In this document: piece by piece, positions 24,665 through 35,968 of the stretch
Numbering within the stretch: the stretch's first letter is position 1
How the letters are laid out: each line of letters starts with the position of its first letter
Assembly: GCA_002179805.1 (NCBI GenBank)
Contig: NAVB01000070.1
Span: 1 to 64,000, forward strand
Reading direction: 5' to 3'
From: Acanthamoeba lenticulata
Lineage: Eukaryota > Discosea > Longamoebia > Acanthamoebidae
DNA length: 64,000 nt
Program-made: the position numbers and the translations under genes
Notes under the pieces: generated by a model
The model's database searches: none
Told to the model about the DNA's origin: nothing
The model's input: the letters and a program-made list of their open reading frames with translations, nothing else

Positions 24665-25167
24665 CACCGGTGTGACAACTCTTAGAGCGCGTCAAGAGCA
24701 GCTGCTTGCGACGGTCAACAAGTAAGAGACTCTTTACCCCTTTTCTTTCTCGAGAACACAGAGTTAATTCAGGCGCCGTTGGCGAAGCTGCTACCCAGAG
24801 CCCTCGGCTTCACCCTGCTTTTTTTACCAATTTTTTGAACATTGTGGTAGCCCTCAGCAACCTCACGCATCCCCAGGATACCCTTGGTGGAAGCTCTCAT
24901 TCCGCACATACTTCAGCCCATTTCTATGCGCATTTTTCTTCCAGGTGAAAAAGAAACGCAGCTTTTCTCTAACGATGACGTGGGATTGATAGTGTTGTGC
25001 GGGCAAAGCAGAAGCGGGTTTCCAGGAGAAGCACCAAGAACAGGCCTCCGCGGACGTAGTCAGAAGACGCACGCAGTCCCGTGTGAGTTCCATAAACCTT
25101 CAGCGTTGCCACGGTCTCAAACAAAGGCTACACCACTGCACACACCACCACACTTGGAGTTGGAGCT
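24665..25167. promoter_or_regulatory. Divergent intergenic region
   Basis: About 500 bases between the starts of the Ras/RapGAP gene (-) and the cyclotransferase-like gene (+). It should carry both promoters. No coding sequence or clear motif is seen. Confidence 0.4.
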
Positions 25168-26360
25168 ATGCAAGCCTACGACGAAGAAGAGGCCGTGCGC
25201 CGTGACAGCCTACCCACCGTTGCATCCGACACTTGCACGACGCAAGGTACCTCCCCTGTGGTCTCCTTCTTATGTATTGATTTATATCCGATTTACGATG
25301 ATTTTGTTGCGTGGCGTAGAGCAACCCGTGTGGAGCTTCGCCTACGGGGCCAACATGAATCGGGCCTCTCTCGCCAAGCGCCACGTCGCGCCGGTGCAGA
25401 GCCTGCCGGCCGTGCTGCGTGACGTACGTGAAACCTGCTCGAGGGCTGCTGGTTCAATCTTGCTCTCCACCAAGGGATTGGCCTGACCTTGTTGCCGTCG
25501 TCGTTGTCACCCAGTACGAGTTCAAGTTCAACATGAACGGCATCATGGGCAACGTGCAGCCACGACCAGGAGCCGAGGTCCATGGCATCGTCCACCAGCT
25601 CATGCCCGCCGACATGCGCAAGCTCGAGTTCATCGAGGGCAAGGGCCGCATCTACGATGTCCTCCTCCTGCCGGTCACCACCTACAACGGCCAACAGGTG
25701 GAGGCCTTTGTGTTCGTCGGGCTGCCTGCGATGGTGCACCCGGGCGACGGGAAACCGCTGGAGCGCTACCGCAACATCATCCTCGAGAGCGCGCGCGAGT
25801 TTGGGCTGCACGAGCGTCACATCGCCCACATCGAGAGCTTCGACTACATCCGCAACCGCACGCCTGATCAGTACTTTCGCTTTTCCTGTCCGCCCCGGTG
25901 CGCGCTCCCTTGTGTTAGTGTTGCGTTTAATAGATTTGTATTAATAATTATTATACTTATTGATAAAAATCTAACCTGTTTTCTGGACAGAACGCCCGAC
26001 ACCGAGTTCACGCAGGAACAGTTCGAGGCCATGCTGGAGGCGCGCCGGGCGGAGCGGGCCCGAGGTGAGGGCGATGTCCGGACGTGTGTGACGTTGCTTG
26101 GGGATCGGATCCTGCGGCTCCGCGTGGCCGATAACCACATGGCCAGCGCCTTCCTGGCCTACATGTCCGACTGTGAGGGCCGCGACTTTGCCCTCTTCTA
26201 CTGCAGCGCCATCAACGAGCCTTCGCTCTCGCAGGCTCGCTCACTTGATGACCTCACCGACCTGCACTATGCCTGGGTCGAGGACCAACTGCTGGGCGAG
26301 GCGAGCAAGCCTTGGATCGCAGAGGCGCAGGTCATTGGCTATCTTCGGCGAGCAACCTGA
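25168..26360 (+). CDS. Gamma-glutamylcyclotransferase-fold (GGCT/AIG2-like) protein
   Basis: Start 25168 (MQAYDEEEAVRRDSLP). Exon 1 ends CTTQ and an intron joins EQPVWSFAYGANMNRASL, with the YGAN substrate-loop signature of the GGCT fold. The next exons give GNVQPRPGAEVHGIVHQL and KLEFIEGKGRIYDVLLLPV. The Glu in FIEG corresponds to the catalytic Glu of GGCT (LQEGVKSGMY-type motif). The family uses gamma-glutamyl-amino acids or glutathione-derived substrates; the real substrate here is unknown. An AT-rich intron (about 25895-25990) precedes a C-terminal extension of over 100 residues (TPDTEFTQEQFEAML...) not typical of minimal GGCT. The stop is followed at once by AATAAATAAA, a polyadenylation-type signal. 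Confidence 0.85.
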
Positions 26361-26785
26361 AACAATAAATAAAATACAAAAGGAACTTCTTTTGTTGTTC
26401 TTCAGGGCGGATCTTGTCAAGTTGACAACCTCACCAGACGACTTTTCGGGTCATTGCCATGGCAAGCACCTGGCCAAAGTCTTGCCTAGTCGGTAGCCTG
26501 GCCAGCCAGAACTTCTCTCCAACAAAAACAACAAAGGGTAGCCTTCTCCTTTTCCCCATTCTTACTTTCCACGTGTACGAAAAAGATGAGGTGAGCCACG
26601 TGAATTGGCCAGAACCAAATGGATTGGGTTATGCTGTTGGCTTGTACCCCTGACATCCAGTTTTCGATTGATCCGATAGAACTCAACAGTGGTAACCTGG
26701 TTGAGTTGTAACTCAACTCCGGAAAGCAGGTGGCGGTGTGGGCAACCTAGGCGATAATATTATGCTTTTTAAAGGAAGGATTTGT
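26361..26785. other. Convergent intergenic region
   Basis: Lies between the 3' ends of the cyclotransferase-like gene (+) and the UBE2Q-type gene (-). It holds 3' UTR sequence and poly(A)-type signals only; no gene is recognised. Confidence 0.4.
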
Positions 26786-27855
26786 TTAGGGCTCCCAGCC
26801 ATGAGCGCGGGCCACACGGTCAAAGGCCTCGCGAGCTTCGTCCTCCGTGTAATCAGAGCTATAGTTGTCCATGTCCACCAGCGCGCCACCTTCCAGGAGC
26901 AGATTGCGGATCATCACGAAGAACGGTCGCAGCTCAAACTCGGCGCTCCACCCGCTTCGCGTGAGGTCCTTCACGCAGATGGACCCGCCTGGCGTGCATG
27001 CGATCAGCATTTTCAGACTGCCGAAAGCCCTGTTGTTCTTGATGTAACGGTTCTAGAGGGACGTACCGATGGTGATGTGGCCTGTATACTGGTGGAAGCG
27101 CGGATAAACCACCCGGATGAACGGTGGCCCGTTTGGGTACTCCTGGAGAGGCCGGACGTCAGGCAACCGCTGCTTGGGAGGTGATGGAAGAGATTGCGCA
27201 CCTTGGGAAAGATGACTTCGAGCAGGACGTGGTCACGCTGGGTGAGGCTCTCGTAGAGTACAAGGTCCTGCTTGATCTGCGCATCATCGTCCCACCCGAA
27301 CAGCTTCACGTGCCACTAAACGGAAGTAGCACGTGAGCAAAAAGGGCTGTGTGCTCACGCAGAGAAGAAAGGCAAAGCCATCAACAGGGACGGTACCTTG
27401 TAAATGTTGTCCTCCACAGGGGTCACGGAATAGCCGTCCTTCTGCACGTCGGGGTGGCGCAGCTCCTTGAGCTCCTTGAGTAATCGCTCCGTGGCAGCTT
27501 TGGTGTAGGCCTCTGGCACAATGCCGCCTGCTTCCTTACCCTTTCGGTTGGCGCTCTCTTCATCTTCATCGTCATCCTCATCGCTAAACGTGGTTGTTTC
27601 ATCGTCCTCATCATCTTCGCCTTTATCTTCCTCCCTTCGAGCCTTCTTTTCCTCCTGCTTTGATTTGCTCTTGTCCAGAGACTGTTGCATTTCTTCCTTT
27701 GGCAACGAGGCGTCCTCTTTTCCTCGTTGTTCGTTCTCAGGGGTCGACGACGAAGAAGTGGAAACGTGCGCCTTCTTCCCTCCTGAATTGCCCATATCTT
27801 TTCGATTAATTTGTTTCTGGTCCGTGCCGCGTGCCTGGTGTCGTGTCCTCTTCAT
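26786..27855 (-). CDS. UBE2Q: UBE2Q-type ubiquitin-conjugating enzyme (E2)
   Basis: Accepts ubiquitin from E1 on an active-site Cys and passes it to substrates. The N-terminal exon is a charged low-complexity region (Glu/Asp/Lys/Ser) ending EDNIYK. It is joined by an intron to WHVKLFGWDDDAQIKQDL, then LLEVIFPK. A further intron leads to YPNGPPFIRVVYPRFHQYTG, then HITI, and a last exon has GGSICVKDLTRSGWSAEFEL. GGSIC holds the catalytic Cys in the context used by UBE2Q (GGAICMELLT), and the classic HPN motif is absent, as in that family. It ends AREAFDRVARAHGWEP with stop at 26786. The upstream frame has no earlier ATG, so 27855 (MKRTRHQARG) is the chosen start. It lies about 120 bases downstream of the RFX-type gene on the same strand. 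Confidence 0.88.
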
Positions 27856-27975
27856 GTAATCGGCCCACTTTGGCGGCAATGCTGACGTCAGCTCTTTGGA
27901 ATTTGATTCTTGCAGTCGGGCCAAGCAGGTGGTTTCCTTCGTCAGTCCACAGTCGGTCTAGGCAAGCGATGTTCT

Positions 27976-29216
27976 TTATTGGCCTACTCGAGCAGAAGGC
28001 ACAGCAGGTGGGATGATGGCATCAGCCCACCACAGCTGGCCTTGCGCGGATGGCTTGAAACTGATGTGTGCTGGCCGATCCCCTGTAGGTGAAGAGTAGG
28101 GAAGGAGCGGACTGCTGTCGTAGTATCGTCTGTCAAAAGAAGAAGAAGAAGTAGAAGAAGAAGAAGAAGGATAGGTGCTAGGGAAGGTGAAGCTGCGCGA
28201 GAAGCCAAAATGGTTCGGTGGGAACCTAGGTGGCAGGCTGAGAGAAGAGGATGAGGATGTGGACGGTGTGACTGGTCGTTGTGTCTCCAGTCGTGGGGAT
28301 GTGTAGGGTGAAGTCGAAGTAGAGGTGGAGGTGGGCGCTGGACTGGCTGAGTGCGGTGAGCTATAGGATAGGGGGGAAGAACAAGCAGGAGAGAAGTAGT
28401 GGTCGCGAGGAGATTGCCTGTCGCCAGGAGATGTCGGAAAAGGAGGCGATGGTCGGCGTCGCCGCAATGCCACAAAGTGTTCCTTGGCGTGCCCTCTAGA
28501 ACCTCGTCTGTTTGTCCTGACTGAAGGGAAAGCGCGCTTGACCATCTTGCCCACCACTTGACGGGTGAGTTGGATCGCGACGCCTTCGAACTCGCAAAGC
28601 CGGACGTAGTCATCGTAGACAGCAGCCTTGCTTGTCGCCACCTCTTCTCCACCGGGAGTATGCACCAGCTCATAGGTTTCTCGCAGCCTACACCACGTTG
28701 ATCGAGTGGATCAAGTTGCTGTCAGCTAACTCTCACACAAAGGATTTGAACAGAAGAAGCTCATCGTCACGGGGTGAGGGAAGGCACGAACCAAAGGACA
28801 ACGTGGCACAGGTGAAGGCGTCTTTCAATTTGCTGTAGGGACATGGTTGATGTGTCGTCGCGTTCTCGAAAGTTGGAATGCACTCCAACTGGTGGTGAGA
28901 GAGCAGCTCAAAAACCCCCGACATAACTCAATGTGCCACGCAACCGAATCTACAACACCACAATCAGCATTTGGCCATCCTTTTTCAAGTCTCAAATCGT
29001 TGACCTGGAAAACCAGCTGTCACCCGATAAGGAATAGTAATAAGGATCGAGGCAATGTACCTATTTGGGACTTTTTACTCAAGAAAGGAAAGAAAGCAGA
29101 CCAAATCGGGTACTACCAGTCAACACGAAAAGTGCCAGCACTCTCTAGCACACTCACCTGGTAGGAGTGGAGTGGTGGAACTTGAGGCCTCTGAGCAACA
29201 GTTTCCTGTTGTCCAT
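27976..29216 (-). CDS. RFX-type DNA-binding transcription factor
   Basis: The last exon contains RETYELVHTPGGEEVATSKA, then AVYDDYVRLCEFEGVAIQ, VVGKMVKRAFPSVRTNRRG and SRGHAKEHFVALRRR. This reproduces the RFX winged-helix pattern (WLxxNYE, VYxxYxxxC, FGKLIRSVFPxLxTRRLGTRGxSKYHY), although it is divergent at several positions. A Ser/Pro/Thr-rich region follows, and then GDRPAHISFKPSAQGQLWWA. The stop TAA overlaps an AATAAA signal at about 27971-27978. The N-terminal exons are not fully resolved. An open segment from an ATG at 29216 (MDNRKLLLRGLKFHHSTPTR) ends in a GTGAGT donor and is the likely first exon. One or two middle exons (28700-29100) could not be fixed. RFX proteins bind X-box inverted repeats; targets here are unknown. 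Confidence 0.66.
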
Positions 29217-29374
29217 AGAAACGGACCGGCTGCTTTCCGACGAGTCCTCAGCACACTCGACACCGAGATAGCGGTCGCTGGCAGAACGTCGGCGATCACT
29301 TCCCGCGCCTCAAAGCTCTATTGCAGCTCCTTTGATGTCCTGCAGTTGCTGTCGTTGCTGTGTGCGGCGCACAG

Positions 29375-32300
29375 TCACAACAGTGTTTGAATGAGGCGGC
29401 GGCGATCACTTGTGTCCTCGCCGACGGACTGCCTCTGCTGCGATTGACGGTGGTGCGCTGGCAACTTCGTCATTCCCTGGGCCCTGCCTAAGGGCGGCGG
29501 TGGAGGCACCCAGCCGCGATGAAGGTGGGCCAGGTAGGCCGCGCGCGTGGCCGCGAGGCTGGTCGACGGCAGGTGGAACGGCAGCGCCGACGACGGATGC
29601 AGCAGGTTGAGGCACCGCTCCAGCTCGCGTCGCATGCTGCGCAGGTCGAGCGGGTGGACACCGCCGGCCTCGTCCCCGTCTTCTTGTTCTTCCTCCTCTT
29701 CCTTCTCCACGCCGGGCTGGAACAACTTGTGGCCCAGGCACTGCTTGAGCTTGCTCAAGTGGCGATAGGCCTTGAAGGTGAGCGAATAGACCAAGTCCTC
29801 GCCCTCGAGCTCCTCTTCCTCGTCCTGGTCGTTTTTGCCGTCCTCCTCAGAGTCGCCTTTCAGCTTGTGTCTCGTTTGCTTGCGTCTGGGCTGTTTCGGC
29901 TTCCTCTTGTTCCGGCTTCTGTTGTTGTTGTTGCCCTTCTTGGCTGCTTGCGGCCTGCGCCCGGGCCTCTTTCTCGTCGTGGTCTGCTTGCTGCGGCGCT
30001 GGACAAGAAGATCGCCCTCGCTCTGCGCCCGGCGCAACACCTTGGGCCTTGTCGTGGTGGCGATCGAGGCCTCGCGCTGGGTCTTCATGTCCTTTCGCAG
30101 TTCCGCGTCAAAGGCCTCGAGCAGCTGTGCGCATGTCCCATCCATGCCATGAGCAGAGTTGGCCTCGATTGAGCTTGGCCTCTGGCAGCGACGCACCTTG
30201 CTGCACTCCTTGTCGACGAGCATCGCCTTCTGGGACTCCTCGCTCTGCCTCCGCTTCTGCACCCAAGTGAGCTGCTGCACGTACGCGTGAGAACGGCGAT
30301 AGTCATCACAATCATCATCATCATCATCATCAACAGGCACTCGCGAAACGTACTTGGCCGCCGATGGCCCTCTGGTTGTCCTGATGATTGACGGTGGGCT
30401 TGACCGGCTCGGGCAGCTGCCTCGACGGCTGCGGGCGCTGGTGTTGTTGCTGCTGCTGTGCTTGGTGTTCCTGCTCGCGCATGGCGATGAGGCTCTCCAA
30501 GAACCGGGCGTAGCGCTTCTTGGCCTCGTCGGGGTCCTGCGAGGGCGGCGTCCACGAGATCTCACCAACTCCGTTGTCGTCGTCGGCATCTTCATCGTCG
30601 TCGTCGGCGCCAGCGGCCTCACCTGGGGTGGGGTCGGTTTTTGGTGGAAAATAATTAATATTTTAAAAGGAAGAATGTGTAAAAGTCAAAGATGGACCGC
30701 AAACACAAAAAAAAGTAAAACTAGATCGAGCACAACACAAAACCAAGATGGATCCAAATTTGGCGGTGCACTGTAACGCGGCAACGTTACGTAATAATAA
30801 AAATAAAAACAACGCAAAAATGGATTACTCACCGTCGGAAAGATTTTGTTTGTGAGCCCCGCGCAGGTGATGATCCCTCCCAGGCCCTGCGGCGAGGAAC
30901 AGCAGATCGTCCAGGGTGGCTTGGCCGCTGCTGTCGTCAGCATTCGACCTCTGGGACGCCTCCTGAGACTCGCTTAAGCTTGTTGCTGCACGCTGGCTGG
31001 CGGCACCAGCAGCCAACGCCGTCGTGTCAGCCGCCTCCTCCTCGCGGCACGAGCGGTTGCCGGGACGGCACGCGCAGCACATGACGTGGCGGCCACAGCG
31101 GCACTCGAAGAAGAGCTGGCATGCGCGGCTCCCGCCTCGGCACACGACGACGCGGCCCGCGTTCTCGCTCTCCTGGCTGCTGATGGCCATCATGCTGTCC
31201 TCGTCCTCGGCACCGCGGTCGTCTTGGAGCCCGGGCTCGACTTTTACGAGAGCGGGATCGAACGGCGGCGGCTGCTGCTGCGAGCCGGGGAGGCTGTCCA
31301 GCTCGTGCTCCTCGGCGGCGAAGAAGCCGAGGCAATTGACGGGGATCCACGTCTGCGCGGAGCTAACTCCGTCTTCGTCCGCGGCTATTGGTTCAAGCTT
31401 GATCTCCTTATTGAGGAACGGCGTCGTTGGCAACGTTGGCTCCTCGTAGCGCTGCTTGGGCTTGCCGCGCACCTTGAGAACGCGCCGCTTGGCCGCCGGA
31501 GGCGCCGACGAGCAGTCCGCCTCTGGTGCGGTGATGACTTCGGCGGCGCGTTTGCGCTTGCCGCTGGCGGGCGCCTCGCCTTCCGTCTCGGCCCACAGCT
31601 CAGCAACCCTCGCCGGCTCTATCGGCGTCAACGGCGGCAGAGGCAGAGGCAATGGCGGCGGCGGCAGCAGCAGCGGCAATGGCGGCGGTTCGTCGCCGAC
31701 GGCTCGTATTTTCCAATTGTCTTCTTCTTCTGCACCAGCTGCGACAGCTTCACTTCCTGCTTCGTCGACCACGAGCGAGCCAGGTTCAGTCTTGGCGATG
31801 GCCGTGGTCGCAACAATGCCGCCGCGGGCCTCGGCGTCCTCGTCATCGTCCCCGTGTTCCGCCTGAGATTCAAAGTCGTCCTCATAGACCTGCACGATCG
31901 AGATCCGCTCCGTGGCAGGCAGGTGCAGGAGGCCCTCTGCTCCCGGGTCCCACTTGATACGATAGCCCTGGAAGCTGTGCGCGCGTGTGGTGTGGATTCC
32001 ATCCCACCCAGTGCGTCAGGTGGACGGCCCGTCGAGTTGTGGCGATCATGCCGCGGCGGGCACCCACGACAGGCACGTACCTCGAGGGCACCGGCAGCGA
32101 CAGCGAAAAGATGCGGCGGGCCTGGAGGTCGTCGCTACTGCCGCAGGAGGCCTCGGCTCGCTTGAGCAGCCAGACCGAGAGCATCGATGTCGAGCGCACC
32201 GCCTTTCACGCCAACATGCGCGCAGTTGGTGAGTTGTTGGTAATTCATGTCAAACGCAGCTGCGCGCGTACGGCGTACCAAGAGGTCTCGAAAGGGCGAG

Positions 32301-33394
32301 AACGCGACGGAAACGATCGAGAGCGGGATCTCAGCCGGCCGCTGCTTGGTGGCTGACGTGCTCGGCGGCCGCTCGTGCAGCACCAATTCCGTGCGTCCGA
32401 ACGTCGTGTCGATGATGCGCACACCCGCGAGTCCTCTGTCGGCGTGTTTGTATGAGTTTCAAAAAACAAGACGGACAAACCAGACGAAGACGAGGACGAG
32501 GAGCTCGTACGCCTGCGACAGGGCCAGGAGGTCGCCCTGCGCGCTGAAGGAGAGCGCATAGGGCGCGAGGCCGCCCATCGCTGGCACCCGCAGCTCTGTT
32601 CCGCCCTATTACGGGCACCATCATATGACCAAGTCAGCGGCGAACTACAACAGCGAAAACGCATGGTGGTGAGGCCATGGCCGTACGGCAGAGAGCCGGA
32701 GCTGGTGGATGATCGCACACGAGGGATAGGCATAGATCCCGAGGCCCTTCTCCTGGCTGACCAGGGCAAATTGGTTCAGCTGCAAGTGTGGTTGGAACCG
32801 CGCAGGTGAGATCAAGGAGATCAAGTCGCCGTAGAGAGGCGATGAGGTGGAACAGTTGTAGTTGTAGGAGTAGTACCTGAGGAGAGAAGGCAAACACAGA
32901 GGGCACGAGGCCGACCGCTGCGTCGAACAATGTCGCGTAGAACCAGCGGCCGCGCCCACTGTATGGGACGTCGACACCACCACCATGACCGCCACCACTT
33001 TCTTGACTCTCTAGGCTCGCTTGACTGCAGCCACTACTTAAATCCTCTTCTTCCTCCACTTGACTCCATCTCCTTCCTCTACTCCTTGATCTTCCTCGTC
33101 TTCTACTTCCTCCTCCTCCTTCTTTCTCCTCTTGATCCACCCCGAGCTTCTCCTCTCGCAACCGACGGCGCTCCCTCTTCACGCGCCGCCTGCTCCACCA
33201 CTTGGTGATCTTGCCTCCTCCGAATATCACCAACCTGCAAGTAGCGCCAGCTGTTCAGACCTCGTGTTGCAACATAAAGATGAGCTGTGGTTGGCCTTGA
33301 CGTACCCTCCATCGGTGTCACGAAAAGCTCCTTCAATGGTCATGTGATGACCCAGTTTGCCCCTGGTAAGTCGACGTCCCATACAGTTTGCCAT
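29375..33394 (-). CDS. Beta-propeller (WD40-like) protein with Cys-rich motif and charged tail
   Basis: Multi-exon gene not matched to a named family. The start at 33394 (MANCMGRRLTRGKLGHHMTI) is joined through GT-AG to LVIFGGGKITKWWSRRRVK. Later exons show propeller-like strands: YGDLISLISPARFQPHLQL, FALVSQEKGLGIYAYPS, GGLAPYALSFSAQGDLLAL, AGVRIIDTTFGRTELVLHE and LSIVSVAFSPFRDLLV. An exon at 30825-31895 adds acidic and Pro-rich sequence plus a Cys-rich block, CRGGSRAC...CRCGRHVMCCAC near 31030-31140. A phase-1 intron (30627-30830) leads to EISWTPPSQDPDEAKKRYAR and a Gln-rich helix. The last exon is rich in Arg/Lys and then Glu, ending in the stop at 29375. All junctions checked keep phase, so one gene is favoured over two. 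Role unknown. Confidence 0.6.
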
Positions 33395-33784
33395 TTCCCA
33401 ATCTTGATTCTTTTCCGAGTCATGTACTCGTTGCTGTGCCCACCAAATGGATTGAGTCAGTGATTGAGCTGCCACGAAGCGGAAGGGGCAACAGCGTACA
33501 GATTAGTGCCTATAAAGGTAGAAAAACGAAGAGCGAGTGTGCGTCGCCCTTGGCTGGTTGTTAATGATCGAGCTTCTCGACTGATGCGGATAATTAGCGC
33601 TCAAGTTCAACACTCAAAGACCGGCAAGCAAGCAGATCAAGTGCGTGTGTTCACTGTAGTGATTGATGAGTTCACAAGAAAAATCGAACCCCAACGCAGC
33701 AACCTCACGACCCCGGCAAGCACGCGTTGCCCGTTGACACAAAATGGCGCCAAAACAGTAAATTAATTGCCAGCTCGGCACACG
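33395..33784. other. Intergenic region between same-strand genes
   Basis: Lies 3' of the mpaB-like gene and 5' of the propeller-protein gene, both minus strand. The minus frame upstream of 33394 stays open to about 33475, so the first exon could extend, but no earlier ATG is present. TATAAAGG at about 33511 points the other way and has no gene after it. Confidence 0.4.
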
Positions 33785-35790
33785 TCAGCCGCCAAACGGG
33801 CAGCGAAGCCACTGCTTGGCTGTAGTTGTTGTAGCTGTGGGCGCCATCTTCACCTGCATCTCTGGCGGTGTTGTCTTTGGCGCGGAACCGCCTGCTTCGG
33901 CGGGTGCAGGTGAGGCTAAGACCGGGCAAAACGCGCCCATGGATGTTGTCGTCGGGTGCAGGTGGATCGTGAAGTAGTCGCGGTAGACCTCATCAACGAA
34001 CCGCCAGAAGAGGCCGCTCTGCAGTCGTTGCATAGGTGGCAGCACCGCATTGAACAAGTCGCACAACACGTATACGTATTTGGACACCCACCACTGGGCC
34101 GTCGTCACCACGTTCACCGACTCTGCGCAGACGTGCCTACGACGTCAGTCGCCGCGCGTATGGCATGACGCAGGCATGACGTGGCACGTACCGATGCCGA
34201 GGGCATCGCAGAGCGAGTGGCCCAGGAAGCGGCGGATGGAGACGTTGAACAGCGGGCGGTTGAAGGGGATCGAGGGCAGCGAGGCCATGGCGTCGACCGT
34301 GCTGACGGCCAGCAGGCGGCTCGTGTGGTCGGGCTGCTGGCGTGCGCGGTAGAGCTCGCCAAGCCGCGCCGCGAGGCCGTCGTCGTAGGTCGCTGGCATG
34401 AGGCCTTCGTCGATGCCCAGCAGATGTCCGATGTAGCGCCACATGTGCCAGTAGCTTTCCTTGTCCTCTTGCGTGAGCCTCGCTCCGCGCATACACGCCA
34501 CTGAAATCAAATATTATATCAGATATTTCCAAAACAATAGTGATAATGAATCAACGTCAAGGCGCACCTTCGAGACAGACGTGGCAGAAGAGGAAGAGGG
34601 TGCCCAGGAGGTTGGCCTGGTTGATCGGCAGCTCGCCATGGACTCGCTGCGGCGTCGCGGCGTCGTCTCCGGTGTTCTGACTCTGGTTGCCAGCCGTTTC
34701 TTCGGTACTGGTCTGGTGCTGAGCCGAGAGCTTGACAAACTTCATGAGGAGCGTCTCGTCGGGGCCGTCAGTCGTCGGCTCGCCGCGACGACGCGCGTCA
34801 GAGGCCCACTCGGGCGACAGGAGACACAGCTTGCGGGCCAGCGCGTGAATCAGCCGCACATTGACGCAGGCCGCGTGGCCCTTGGACCCCACCCGCAGGC
34901 CCTCCTTCATGACGGTGAAGACCCAGTAGCCGGTCTCCATGAGGCGCCGAGTGGCCGCCCGCCGCGAGGCCGTCAGGCCGCCGCTGATGTAGAGGACCTG
35001 CGCGTCGATGGGGAACGAGTAGGCCTCGATCAGAGCGACGGCCAGGCCGGCGTTGATGAGGACCAGATGGTCTCGGTAGATCTGTCGCCCGCGCTCGATT
35101 CGGGTCCAGTCGACCCAAGCAGGCACGCGTTCGAGCTCGTCGATGATCTCGCGATAGATGAGCACTTCGGCTTTGAGCTTCTTCTTGTTCTGCTTTTCCT
35201 CCTCTTTTTCCTTATCTTCTTCTTGTTCTTTTGCGAGCTGCTGTTGCTGGCGTTCCTTCGCAGCGAGAAGACGAAGTATGTTCTCGTACTTGATAGCGCT
35301 AGGCTTGAAGAGACCGGACTCGATGACTAGATCGGCCAGGCGGTCACCTTGAAGGGACGTCGGGTGAGCTCACCTTCATGGGATGGGCGTGCTCTATGCA
35401 CAGTTGCTGGCAAGAAACTGTAACGCACCGGTGCGCTGCCACGACGCAGCGTCGGGCACTTCCCACGAGCTCGTGAATGGCGGCTTCGTCATTTGACGCT
35501 GGTTTGTGACGAAGGTGGTCGTGTGGGTTACGTAAGAAGATGCAGAGATGATTTTGGGAGGGGGGTAGGCTTACTCTGTGGGTCTCCAGGCCTACAACTG
35601 CGAGGAAGAGCAGGAAGAAGAGGGGATGTAGAAGATACAAACAGTACAGGAGGCACGCGGCGGCCGCCAAGTGCAGGACCACGGCACCCGTGAGGTACAG
35701 CCGGAACCGCAGCGGCATGCCTCCCGCGCGCCTCTTTGCCGTGGGTTTGTGCATCTCCTTGCTCTCTGCCGCAGACTCCTTTTCCATCAT
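33785..35790 (-). CDS. mpaB / rubber-oxygenase-like (DUF2236) membrane protein
   Basis: Start 35790 (MMEKESAAESKEMHKPTAK). A hydrophobic N-terminal anchor follows (LYLTGAVVLHLAAAACLLYC, then LHPLFFLLFLAVVGLE near 35590-35690). After two short exons and a Lys/Glu/Gln coiled-coil linker, the catalytic-type domain runs from PAWVDWTRIERGRQIYRDH through AVALIEAYSFPIDAQVLYIS, RRLMETGYWVFTVM, HAACVNVRLIHALARKLCL, PINQANLLGTLFLFCHVCLE and ESYWHMWRYIGHLLGIDEG to RPLFNVSIRRFLGHSLCDAL. This order is that of the ER-bound oxygenase mpaB / latex-clearing (Lcp-like) family, which cleaves isoprenoid C=C bonds with haem. That is family knowledge; the substrate here is unknown. An AT-rich intron lies at about 34501-34565. 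It is divergent from the BRD8-like gene. Confidence 0.82.
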
Positions 35791-35968
35791 CACAGCACAC
35801 AGGCACTGCCCCGCGGTCTTCGGGTGGGCATAGAGAGGCCCCAAAGTGCTGAACCCTAACTTGCCAGAAAATGCAACAAAAACACAACCGATCAGTTCAT
35901 GAGGACGGAAATTCCGGAGCTCCCTTAAGGTGGGCGGATGATGTCGTGCTGACGTCAGCCTAGATAAG
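35791..35968. promoter_or_regulatory. Short bidirectional promoter region
   Basis: Only 178 bases separate the start codons of the mpaB-like gene (-) and the BRD8-like gene (+), so regulatory sequence is probably shared. TGACGTCA-like sequence (GCTGACGTCAGC, about 35949-35960) is a perfect palindrome containing a CRE/bZIP-type core. It lies about 10-20 bases before the BRD8 start. Confidence 0.5.
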
